From: Gammaproteobacteria bacterium
GTDB lineage: Bacteria; Pseudomonadota; Gammaproteobacteria; GCA-001735895
Assembly: GCA_024763185.1 (NCBI GenBank)
Contig: JANTFY010000107.1
Location: 1-7,647 of the forward strand
Reading direction: 5' to 3'
DNA length: 7,647 nt
Below the pieces are notes generated by a model. The model was not told the DNA's origin. It made no database searches and saw only the letters and a list, made by a program, of their open reading frames with translations. Shown piece by piece: positions 1-6,472 of the stretch; the stretch's first letter is position 1, and the number at the start of each line of letters is the position of its first letter. A program made the translations under genes and the position numbers.

Positions 1-618
1 AGCTGGGCGGAAACCCGCTATGTGACGGACCAGTTTGAAGTCACCCTGCGCAGTGGCACCAGTACTTCAAACAGCATTGTTCTAATGTTAAAGAGCGGCC
101 AGGCCGTTAACCTGCTGGAAGAAGACGCGACCACCAAGTACTCCCTGGTTGAAACCAAGGGAGGAAAAAAAGGTTATGTGTTAACCCGCTTCCTGGATAA
201 GCAGGCCTCCGGACGTGAACGTTATGCTTATTTAAAGGTGCAAAGTGACAAACTGAAGCAAACCATCAAGGAACTGAGGAGTGAACTTGATGAGTACCGT
301 AATAACAAAAAGACGGATGAATCCTCTATCAATGAATTACAGAATAACCTGACGGCTACGCAGACAGAGCTGGAATCCTTGAAGAATGCTACCCGTGACA
401 CCATCCGGGTTATCAAACAAAACGATACCTTGAAAGCCCGTATCAATGAGCTGGAATCCGAGAAGCTTTTGCTATCAGAGGAAAATGCGAAATACAAAGA
501 CAGTACGGCGATGGACTGGTTTATCCGCGGAGCCGCTGTCTCATTGATTGCTTTTTTGCTGGGTATCATTGTCACCCGCATTCGCTGGAAAAAACGTGAT
601 TCGTGGGGGAGTTACTAA
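1..618 (+). CDS. SH3-domain, coiled-coil, membrane-anchored protein (YgiM / TIGR04211-like), 5' partial
   Basis: The reading frame is open from base 1 (first residues SWAETRYVTDQFEV) to a TAA at 616-618. The gene therefore starts left of the window, and the GTG at 22 is an internal Val codon, not the start. The missing N-terminus would normally be a signal peptide. Residues about 1-65 read as a bacterial SH3 domain: the ETRYVTD entry, the 'LRSG' strand, a Leu-rich strand, and a GYVLTRFL exit. Residues about 70-165 are charged, heptad-like helix (coiled coil). Residues about 173-192 are a hydrophobic membrane segment followed by RIRWKKR, so the short C-terminus should be cytoplasmic and the SH3 domain periplasmic. 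This order matches the YgiM family of proteobacteria, whose exact role is unsettled; SH3b domains often bind peptidoglycan or peptides. It is coupled to the thioredoxin-fold gene downstream. Family assignment is fairly sure; function is not. Confidence 0.85.
   Translation, partial: SWAETRYVTDQFEVTLRSGTSTSNSIVLMLKSGQAVNLLEEDATTKYSLVETKGGKKGYVLTRFLDKQASGRERYAYLKVQSDKLKQTIKELRSELDEYRNNKKTDESSINELQNNLTATQTELESLKNATRDTIRVIKQNDTLKARINELESEKLLLSEENAKYKDSTAMDWFIRGAAVSLIAFLLGIIVTRIRWKKRDSWGSY
605..611 (+). promoter_or_regulatory. Ribosome binding site deciding the start of the thioredoxin-fold gene
   Basis: A GGGGGAG run lies six bases before the ATG at 618. It sits inside the last codons of the upstream gene and supports ATG 618 over the in-frame GTG at 603. 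Its position next to the TAATG overlap implies translational coupling. Confidence 0.75.
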
Positions 619-1202
619 TGGCCAGAACACCATCAACCATGCTCGAACTGGGCACTTCGGCCCCGGACTTTTCCTTGCCTGAACCTAAAACGCAGAAAAC
701 GATTAGCTTAAAGGATTTCAGCTCACAACCGCTACTCGTGGTGTTTGCCTGTAATCATTGCCCCTATGTGATCCATATTCTGCAGAAATTTGTCGAGTTT
801 TCGAATGAATACAAGGATAAAGGTTTGTCCATCGTGATGATCAATGCCAACGATGTAGAAAATTACGCCGACGACAGCCCGCTCAAAATGATCGAGCTGG
901 CAGAACAGTATGGGTTTAATTTTCCCTATCTTTATGACGAAACTCAACAGGTTGCTCAAGCCTACCAGGCAGCCTGCACGCCGGATTTATTTTTGTTCGA
1001 CCACCAACACAAGCTGGTCTACCGGGGCCAGTTTGATTCATCCCGTCCGCGCAACGACGACCCGATTACCGGGGCCGACCTGCGTCGAGCCGTGGATGCG
1101 TTATTACAGGGCGGAGACATGCCGACCGAACAAATACCCAGCCTGGGCTGTAATATCAAATGGAAAGCGGGCAATGAGCCGGATTATTTCCACAGCGCAT
1201 AA
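618..1202 (+). CDS. Thioredoxin-fold / AhpC-TSA-like redox protein (PRX-like)
   Basis: The product is 194 residues. ATG 618 shares its A with the TAA of the upstream gene and follows a strong Shine-Dalgarno sequence. The N-terminal APDFSLPE strand is the usual opening of AhpC/TSA and peroxiredoxin-like proteins. C45-N-H-C48 followed by PYV sits where thioredoxins carry their CxxC, after the beta strand LLVVFA. C120-T-P122 gives the cis-proline loop, here preceded by a third Cys, and C178 lies near the C-terminus in SLGCNIKWK. CNHCPYV and the final GCNIKWK block are hallmarks of a widespread subfamily usually annotated 'thioredoxin family protein', for which I know of no defined substrate. No signal peptide is seen, so it is probably cytosolic: a thiol-disulfide reductase or peroxidase-like enzyme. 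Fold confidence is high; the exact reaction is unknown. Confidence 0.9.
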   Translation: MARTPSTMLELGTSAPDFSLPEPKTQKTISLKDFSSQPLLVVFACNHCPYVIHILQKFVEFSNEYKDKGLSIVMINANDVENYADDSPLKMIELAEQYGFNFPYLYDETQQVAQAYQAACTPDLFLFDHQHKLVYRGQFDSSRPRNDDPITGADLRRAVDALLQGGDMPTEQIPSLGCNIKWKAGNEPDYFHSA

Positions 1203-1207
1203 CTCTC

Positions 1208-1230
1208 TAAATCCTGCTTATCAGGGTTTA
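1208..1230. terminator. Candidate weak bidirectional hairpin at the convergent gene junction
   Basis: Nine-base arms (TAAATCCTG at 1208-1216 and CAGGGTTTA at 1222-1230) flank a 5-base loop. They contain one U-G wobble on the + transcript and one A-C mismatch on the - transcript. The hairpin spans the 18-base gap between two converging genes and the last codons of the minus gene. Neither side has a proper U-tract, so intrinsic termination would be weak. Confidence 0.3.
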
Positions 1231-2024
1231 TCGCTGGACAGGTCGATACTGTCCAGCAAGTCATCGACCTCATCATCCGACTCCACTTCCACCTGTGGCT
1301 GAAGCGGGTCGCTTTCAGGTTCTGAAACATCCACTTCAACGGCTTCATCAATTTCGATATCGTCTGACGAATCGGTTGCTTCGACTTCAGCAGCCTGTTC
1401 ATCTGCAGCCGTCCTTGCCTCTTCCACTTCCATTTCCTTTTCTTTTACTTTTTCCATGACTTCATGTTTGGCCAGTTCGTGATCGTGTCCGCCACCGAAC
1501 ATATTGCCAAATTCTGAAATCATGTTGCCCATGGTGGTTTTTGTAATTTCCAGTTCTTCGGCAAGTTTGCCATTGGATGCGCGTAAATCCTCAATCTCCT
1601 TTTCTTTTTCTTGCAACTCTTGCGAACCTGTACCAGCATCAACCTCAGGCATGACCGGAGACAGGCTTTTATAGATATCCACCAGTTCAGCCACACAGCT
1701 ATCCATCGAGGCCAGAGCATCTGCATCCCGCTTCAGGTACAGGTTGATCAGTTTTTGAAAAAACTTTTTTTCCGACTTGTCGATGGCTTTCACCGCCTTC
1801 TTTAGCTCTTCGCCTTCAAAGCGGTATTTGTCCTGCAGAAAAGAACCGGTGACCTCCAATCGAACCTGCGATTGTTTTTTTAATTGATCGACTAGCTTGC
1901 TTGCAGCCACCCGGTCGGCTTTCTTTTTCTTGAACAAGACCAGCACGCCGATCAACAGGATGATCAACAGGATGACAAAACCTTCCGTAAGCAGGGAAAA
2001 CAGTAATACGGAAACCTCAATCAT
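1221..2024 (-). CDS. N-terminally anchored, cytoplasmic coiled-coil protein with acidic tail; partner of the VWA protein
   Basis: The product is 267 residues from the ATG at 2024, chosen because GGGAGA lies eight bases upstream and the ATG overlaps the VWA gene's stop by 8 bases. Residues 5-31 are a membrane helix (ILLIILLIGVLVLF) followed by KKKK, predicting a short outside N-terminus and a cytoplasmic body. Residues about 33-120 are mostly charged helix. A Pro/Gly linker (about 124-136) precedes a second heptad-rich helix (137-171). A distinctive island, FGNMFGGGHDHE, spans 172-183. After more helix, residues about 215-267 are very acidic and probably disordered, ending in EVDDLLDSIDL (252-262), which resembles the CheY-binding C-terminus of CheZ. 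I do not recognise an enzymatic domain or the CheZ phosphatase signature. I believe similar proteins occur as conserved hypotheticals in gammaproteobacteria. Its likely partner is the VWA protein; its function is unknown. Confidence 0.85.
   Translation of the reverse strand: MIEVSVLLFSLLTEGFVILLIILLIGVLVLFKKKKADRVAASKLVDQLKKQSQVRLEVTGSFLQDKYRFEGEELKKAVKAIDKSEKKFFQKLINLYLKRDADALASMDSCVAELVDIYKSLSPVMPEVDAGTGSQELQEKEKEIEDLRASNGKLAEELEITKTTMGNMISEFGNMFGGGHDHELAKHEVMEKVKEKEMEVEEARTAADEQAAEVEATDSSDDIEIDEAVEVDVSEPESDPLQPQVEVESDDEVDDLLDSIDLSSDKP
1233..1257. repeat. Perfect 8-bp inverted repeat in the last codons of the coiled-coil gene
   Basis: GCTGGACA (1233-1240) and TGTCCAGC (1250-1257) are exact reverse complements separated by 9 bases. 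The repeat lies within the codons for the LLDSIDLSS end of the protein, about 30 bases from the converging gene's stop. It could form a stable hairpin in transcripts from either strand. No U-tract follows, so it is more a 3'-end stabiliser or attenuating structure than a classic terminator. Confidence 0.4.
1950..1973. repeat. Exact 12-bp tandem duplication inside a membrane-helix coding region
   Basis: GATCAACAGGAT occurs twice head to tail (1950-1961 and 1962-1973). On the minus strand it reads as ATCCTGTTGATC twice, encoding ILLI-ILLI (residues 18-25) of the partner protein's membrane anchor. The reading frame is kept. Confidence 0.8.
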
Positions 2025-3813
2025 CTTTCTTGTCTCCCGCATCCAGGTCCAGCTCATCATTTTCAGCGAACAGGTCGTATTCTTCGTTGCTCAACTTCTT
2101 TTTTCGCAGGTAAAAGTAAACTCCACCAGCGATCAGCACGAAGACGACATTTAAAGCCACAATGATAATAAGGGTCGTCATCAATCCGTTATCATTTTCG
2201 TCCTCATCCATGGTCGCGGCTTCGGGTTCTTTTTCATTGGCGGCCGGATCTTCCACAGTATCGTCCTTAACTTCCTGTTGTGGCTCGAACTTGACACCCA
2301 ACACCGAGTAACCATCCAGCTTATGGTCAACCGGTTCGCCATGCACCGAGGTGGCTTTGACACGGATCAGCAACGGGTGCAAACCATCCAACTCGTTGGC
2401 CATAATCTGGCTGTTCCACTCGCCATTTTGCAGCGCCATTATCAACGGTTTCTGTAAACCATCCGGTCGCTGCAGTACGACCTCCAGCTGTAGCGAATCG
2501 GCCACGATGTATTCCTCGCGAGCCTGGATCCTGAGCTCAAATTCACCCGGTTTTTTGCCTTTTTCAATGTCTACCTTGACCGGCCACTGTACTTCGATAT
2601 TGAAGCGCTTGCTGCGATCAAACACCCTGGCGTCTGCACTGATAATCAGCTCGTGATTGCCCTCTCTCAAAGGTGCATCGATGCGCTGTAAATAAATACC
2701 CTTATCGGAGGTCTCGCGTGACTTTTTTTGCTGCAGCCGGGTTGTAACAGTATCTTCTTCAACACGATGAGTGAGCGAAAAATCGACGAATTTAAGAAAA
2801 CTGTTTTTACTGATTTTCTTATTTTTACTCTGCAACTCCACTTTGATATCCAGCGCTTTATCCGGCGTCGTGTAGGCTGGCAGATCATTCACCACCAGTT
2901 TCAAATCGGTCACGACCATGACCCGGTTATCCGGGTCTACATCCGCGTCCAGCTTCCATTTACCGGACAGTGGTTTTTTAACCGTGATCAAATCGTAACC
3001 GAGGTCATTTCGCCACTGCACATTGGCTGCGTGTTTTTCCTCGATGTGGACTTTGCCATCCGGCTGGATCAAGCGGGTTTTCCTGTCGCCCTGACGAAAC
3101 ACTAACAGGGTCATTTCCCGAATACTGTTGTCGACGGAGAAACTGTTGTTGTTCAGAGGAACGGTATCGGGTTTAGCGGCCCGTTCAAACATACGCAGAA
3201 AGATGCGCTGCAGATCCTCTGCACTGTTGGCTATTTCAAATGAACCGGATGTCTTAACCGCGATCTGCTTAAGCAGGCTTTCATCCGAATACCCCGACAG
3301 GGCGATGGTATGAACCGTCACTCCTTTTTTGACCAGTTGGGGTAAGGTCTTGTTCAGGATATTACTTCTGGACAGCTCATTTTTTTCGGCATTTTTAGAG
3401 ATATCCACCTGACCGTCGGTCAGCAGAATGATATTGCGTCGACTGTTGGGATCGGCCGTTTTCCAGCTGGCACTGGCTCGCGTCAACGCACCTTCGATAT
3501 TGGTAAACTGACCACGCGAATGGATTTTGTCCACCCCTGCATCGGCACGTTTACGCCATTTTTCATCCACCTTGCCCCACTTGACCTCCATGGATACATA
3601 ACGGCCGAAAGTCCACAACCCTGCGCTGGAACCACTCGGGATCAGGCCATTCAACATCTTTACCGCGGGAATACGCAGATTTTGCGGATCGGTTTTCACC
3701 ATACTGCCCGACACATCGACCAGGATGCGAATATCATCCACCGCTGCGGTGGCAACCGGTCCACTGATCAACATTGAAAGCAAAAAGAACAGCACAGCAG
3801 TCCGTTTCATCAT
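2017..3813 (-). CDS. Exported VWA-domain membrane protein with complete MIDAS
   Basis: The product is 598 residues, starting MMKR (ATG 3813 or 3810; no clear Shine-Dalgarno separates them). Residues 3-23 are a Sec signal peptide with a VATA cleavage region. A von Willebrand factor A domain runs from about 27 to 215. Its metal-ion-dependent adhesion site is complete: DVSGS (D33, S35, S37), T104 in QFTNIEGAL, and D133 in LLTDGQVD. Residues about 220-510 are strand-rich, probably Ig-like beta domains. An acidic Pro/Glu linker (about 512-542) precedes a membrane helix (544-568), then RKKK and a 30-residue acidic cytoplasmic tail (NEEYDLFAENDELDLD). The VWA domain is thus outside the inner membrane. 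It resembles the gammaproteobacterial conserved-hypothetical family I remember as TIGR03503, not verified. VWA domains with an intact MIDAS bind protein ligands through Mg2+. It overlaps the coiled-coil partner gene by 8 bases. The ligand is unknown. Confidence 0.9.
   Translation of the reverse strand: MMKRTAVLFFLLSMLISGPVATAAVDDIRILVDVSGSMVKTDPQNLRIPAVKMLNGLIPSGSSAGLWTFGRYVSMEVKWGKVDEKWRKRADAGVDKIHSRGQFTNIEGALTRASASWKTADPNSRRNIILLTDGQVDISKNAEKNELSRSNILNKTLPQLVKKGVTVHTIALSGYSDESLLKQIAVKTSGSFEIANSAEDLQRIFLRMFERAAKPDTVPLNNNSFSVDNSIREMTLLVFRQGDRKTRLIQPDGKVHIEEKHAANVQWRNDLGYDLITVKKPLSGKWKLDADVDPDNRVMVVTDLKLVVNDLPAYTTPDKALDIKVELQSKNKKISKNSFLKFVDFSLTHRVEEDTVTTRLQQKKSRETSDKGIYLQRIDAPLREGNHELIISADARVFDRSKRFNIEVQWPVKVDIEKGKKPGEFELRIQAREEYIVADSLQLEVVLQRPDGLQKPLIMALQNGEWNSQIMANELDGLHPLLIRVKATSVHGEPVDHKLDGYSVLGVKFEPQQEVKDDTVEDPAANEKEPEAATMDEDENDNGLMTTLIIIVALNVVFVLIAGGVYFYLRKKKLSNEEYDLFAENDELDLDAGDKKDD
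2033..2038 (-). promoter_or_regulatory. Ribosome binding site deciding the start of the coiled-coil partner gene
   Basis: GGGAGA on the minus strand lies eight bases before the ATG at 2024, within the 3' end of the VWA gene. It favours this start over in-frame ATGs further upstream (the first at 2060), whose added residues would sit before the membrane helix. Confidence 0.65.
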
Positions 3814-3942
3814 ATGTATTTTTAATTTTGAGATAGTGTTATTGTCATCGGCAACAGTCCCAAAAAATTGAGTCTAATCCTGCCCTGTCTTTTTACCCGG
3901 GCTTTTCCCGCTCAATGAACACAACTGGACTGTAGATTGTCG

Positions 3943-3956
3943 TATACTCAAGTATA
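3943..3956. promoter_or_regulatory. Palindrome overlapping a probable -10 region upstream of the acyltransferase-hydrolase gene
   Basis: TATACT (3943-3948) and AGTATA (3951-3956) form 6-base inverted arms around CA. TATACT is a good -10 match, and TATAGA at 3953-3958 is an alternative. I found no convincing -35 at 16-18 bases from either. The site lies 25-38 bases before the GTG start, so it could be core promoter, operator or both. The rest of the divergent region (3814-3942) shows no convincing promoter for the VWA operon. Confidence 0.35.
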
Positions 3957-3966
3957 GAAGCTAAAC

Positions 3967-3970
3967 AGGG
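3967..3970 (+). promoter_or_regulatory. Shine-Dalgarno supporting GTG 3981 as start
   Basis: AGGG lies ten bases before the GTG at 3981 but only one base before the in-frame TTG at 3972. GTG 3981 is therefore the more plausible start, although the spacing is slightly long. Confidence 0.5.
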
Positions 3971-3980
3971 TTTGTATAGC

Positions 3981-6314
3981 GTGGCTGATAGACTCAAGAT
4001 ATCGCATGAATATGACATCACCAGTACCTATGACTGGTGCGTAAAGGCATTTCGTACCACGCGCAAACTGCTAAAGCTCAACATCAAATTGCACGATGAA
4101 CACCATCAGCCCTGTGAAAAAACCATCAAACAGGGCGATATCTTTTTATTCAATCATTTTGCCCGTTTCGAAACCTTTATCCCGCAATACCTGATACATG
4201 CTGAAACCGGTGACTACTGCCGCTCCATAGCTTCGGCCGAATTTTTTGCCGATGAACGGTTTGCTACCTTCTTACGTACCATCGGCGTGGTACCCAATTC
4301 CATGCCGGATCTGTTTCCATTTCTGGCCAGGGAAATTCTGCATGGACGAAAGCTGATTATTTTTCCCGAGGGGGGCATGGTCAAAGACAAACAGGTGATT
4401 GATGAACTGGGCCAGTTTGGCATTTTTTCACGCTCCGCATTGAAGCGACGTAAACACCATCGCGGGGCAGCGGTGATAGCGCTGGCACTGGATGCCTTTA
4501 AAACTGCACTGTTGAGGGATTTTTCCAAGGGATATTATAAGAATATCGAACGCTGGGCTGAACAACTCGACTTCAAGGACAGTGAGAGCCTGATGGTCAA
4601 GGCCCTGAAACCCACCACCATTGTACCCAGTCACATTACTTTCTACCCGATACGGGTCAATGACAATATTCTGCATCAGGCGGCCCAATTATTGAACAAG
4701 GGTATGAACAAACGCTTTGCCGAAGAATTGATTATTGAAGGTAACCTGTTGTTCAAACACACCGATATGGATATTCGATTCGGCCGATCGCTTATTGTAG
4801 GCAAATACTGGAAATGGTGGGAAAAAATGCTGTTGCCCAATGTTGTGCATCGCTTCGAATCGTTACGGGAATTGTTCAAGCTGACACCAGAAGCCGGACA
4901 TTGGGGCGGCCGAATACATTCCATCGGCATGCAGGCTAAATCGTCCCTGGTACGGGATGATTACATGATTTCCATGTATAACGCGGTCACCGTCAACCTG
5001 AGTCACATCGCGTCCTATATCATTTTACTGTGTCATCGGGAGGGTATGAGCTCTATCAGTTTTAATCGATTTCATAAAACCCTGTATCTGTGCATCAAAA
5101 ATATTCAATCATCGGAAAGTCACCTGCATCGCAGCCTGAAAAACCCGCAGGAATATGGCGCAGTCATTGAAGGCGGCAGCACCCGCCTGCATCAGTTTCT
5201 CGGCACGGTAAAAAAAATGGGTCTTATAAAGATTGAAGACCGGCACTATATTTTTCAGGAAAAGCTGCTCAATGAATTTCATTTCGATGAAATCAGAACC
5301 GAAAACCTGATCAGTGTGTATGCCAATGAACTCGCGCCCTTGACCTCGATCACCAGCATGATCCAAAGCAGCATAAAAAAAGTCGATGAAGTCAGTATTC
5401 AGGACATCGCCCGATTACGATTTGATGACCAGTTGCTGGCCTACCACTATGATAAAAAAGCCTACTCCAAACCACGCCATCTTGAAATCAATCAACAGCA
5501 GACCTTTACCCAGGACGGACAATGGTTTTATCTCGAGGGTGAATCCGATGAATCACCCGCGGCCCTGTTGATACATGGGTTTATGGCCTCACCCGCTGAA
5601 ATGCGCGGCCTGGCAGAGCGTCTGCATGAACAGGGCTTCCATGTTATGGGGGTACGCCTGAAAGGTCATGGAACCTCCCCCTGGGATTTACGCGAACGAA
5701 ACTGGCAAGACTGGGCCGCCTCGGTTAAAAGAGGTTTTAACATACTCAAGGCGTTCAGCTCACAAATTCATCTTATCGGTTTTTCAACCGGCGGCCTGTT
5801 GGCGTTGCAGCAGGCAGTTGAGCAACCGGACCCTGCACTTAGCTCTGTGATCAGTGTTTCTGCACCGGTGGAATTCCGTAATAAAAACATGAAATTTGTA
5901 CCCCTTTTACACCAGGCCAATCGTATTGTACGCTGGGTCAGCTCCGAGGGTCTCATGCCATTCCGCCCCAACAACACCGAACATCCGGATATCAATTATG
6001 CCCATATCCCGATCAGGGCCCTGTACCAGTTACAAAAATTTATTGAGCACTTCTTTAAACATGAGGCCCGCATAGCATGCCCGGTAGGCCTGTTTCAGTC
6101 TGATCAAGATCCAGTCGTGGTGCCCAGCAGTGTTGAACGGCTGTTTGATCATATCGAAAGCCCCTATAAACACATTGAAATGATAAACTCAAACCGGCAC
6201 GGCATCGTCTATGAAGATATCAATCATACCCAACAGAAAATCATAGCTTTACTGAAAGCTGATGAACAACGAACTCGGCAGGAGCCTTTACTCGAAGCCG
6301 TTCATTCAAGCTAA
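3981..6314 (+). CDS. Fusion protein: PlsB/PlsC-type acyltransferase plus alpha/beta hydrolase
   Basis: The product is 777 residues from GTG 3981 (780 from TTG 3972). Numbering is from the GTG. Residues about 30-270 form a glycerolipid acyltransferase domain: block I NHFARFE (58-64), block III FPEGG (128-132) and a block IV-like VPSHITFYPIRV. Block I has Glu where H(X)4D normally has Asp. Residues about 320-435 (helical, ending in FLGTVKKMGLIKIEDRHYIF) recall the C-terminal part of glycerol-3-phosphate acyltransferases. Residues about 525-765 are an alpha/beta hydrolase of the monoglyceride lipase/esterase type: LLIHGFMAS oxyanion region, nucleophile Ser602 in GFSTGG, probable acid Asp710 in SDQDP, and His740 in NRHG. 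No signal peptide or clear membrane helix is seen, so it is likely cytoplasmic or membrane-peripheral. It may remodel phospholipid or neutral-lipid acyl chains; the substrate is unknown. It stands alone, divergent from the VWA operon. Domain calls are firm; coupled function is inference. Confidence 0.9.
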   Translation: MADRLKISHEYDITSTYDWCVKAFRTTRKLLKLNIKLHDEHHQPCEKTIKQGDIFLFNHFARFETFIPQYLIHAETGDYCRSIASAEFFADERFATFLRTIGVVPNSMPDLFPFLAREILHGRKLIIFPEGGMVKDKQVIDELGQFGIFSRSALKRRKHHRGAAVIALALDAFKTALLRDFSKGYYKNIERWAEQLDFKDSESLMVKALKPTTIVPSHITFYPIRVNDNILHQAAQLLNKGMNKRFAEELIIEGNLLFKHTDMDIRFGRSLIVGKYWKWWEKMLLPNVVHRFESLRELFKLTPEAGHWGGRIHSIGMQAKSSLVRDDYMISMYNAVTVNLSHIASYIILLCHREGMSSISFNRFHKTLYLCIKNIQSSESHLHRSLKNPQEYGAVIEGGSTRLHQFLGTVKKMGLIKIEDRHYIFQEKLLNEFHFDEIRTENLISVYANELAPLTSITSMIQSSIKKVDEVSIQDIARLRFDDQLLAYHYDKKAYSKPRHLEINQQQTFTQDGQWFYLEGESDESPAALLIHGFMASPAEMRGLAERLHEQGFHVMGVRLKGHGTSPWDLRERNWQDWAASVKRGFNILKAFSSQIHLIGFSTGGLLALQQAVEQPDPALSSVISVSAPVEFRNKNMKFVPLLHQANRIVRWVSSEGLMPFRPNNTEHPDINYAHIPIRALYQLQKFIEHFFKHEARIACPVGLFQSDQDPVVVPSSVERLFDHIESPYKHIEMINSNRHGIVYEDINHTQQKIIALLKADEQRTRQEPLLEAVHSS

Positions 6315-6393
6315 CGATTGCCAGCAACGACGGATACGGGCTCTATTTTTATTAGCCTGTTGAAATAATAGAAAAGATTTATCACCCTGACTT

Positions 6394-6422
6394 TTGTTAA
6401 ATGGTTCACATTCTTCTGTAAC
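6394..6422 (+). promoter_or_regulatory. Candidate sigma-70 promoter for the Sel1-repeat gene
   Basis: TTGTTA (6394-6399) and TGTAAC (6417-6422) each match the consensus at four of six positions and are exactly 17 bases apart, about 50 bases before the ATG at 6473. The rest of the 158-base gap is AT-rich and holds no other clear element. Confidence 0.35.
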
Positions 6423-6472
6423 GGCACTCCCTAACATGAAAGCAGGATATAAAAAAAGACAGGGTAAACATC

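Noticed and set aside
228..581. Long minus-strand open frame opposite the SH3 protein gene.
   Set aside because: It is Ser/Phe/Val-rich antisense of a Lys/Glu-rich coiled-coil gene, with no domain and no ribosome binding site.
603..617. GTG at 603 as start of the thioredoxin-fold gene.
   Set aside because: The extra residues come from the Shine-Dalgarno itself, and ATG 618 has ideal spacing and the typical family N-terminus.
2728..3105. Plus-strand open frame of 125 codons opposite the VWA gene.
   Set aside because: Antisense shadow of a gene with signal peptide, MIDAS and anchor in the right order; no recognisable protein.
3890..3915. Short GC-rich hairpin (CGGG-CTTTT-CCCG) in the divergent region considered as a terminator or operator.
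   Set aside because: The stem is only four bases, and no gene ends there.
6338..6360. CGGGCT ... AGCCTG pairing after the fusion gene considered as its terminator.
   Set aside because: Six-base stem with a wobble, an 11-base loop and no U-tract following; too weak to call.
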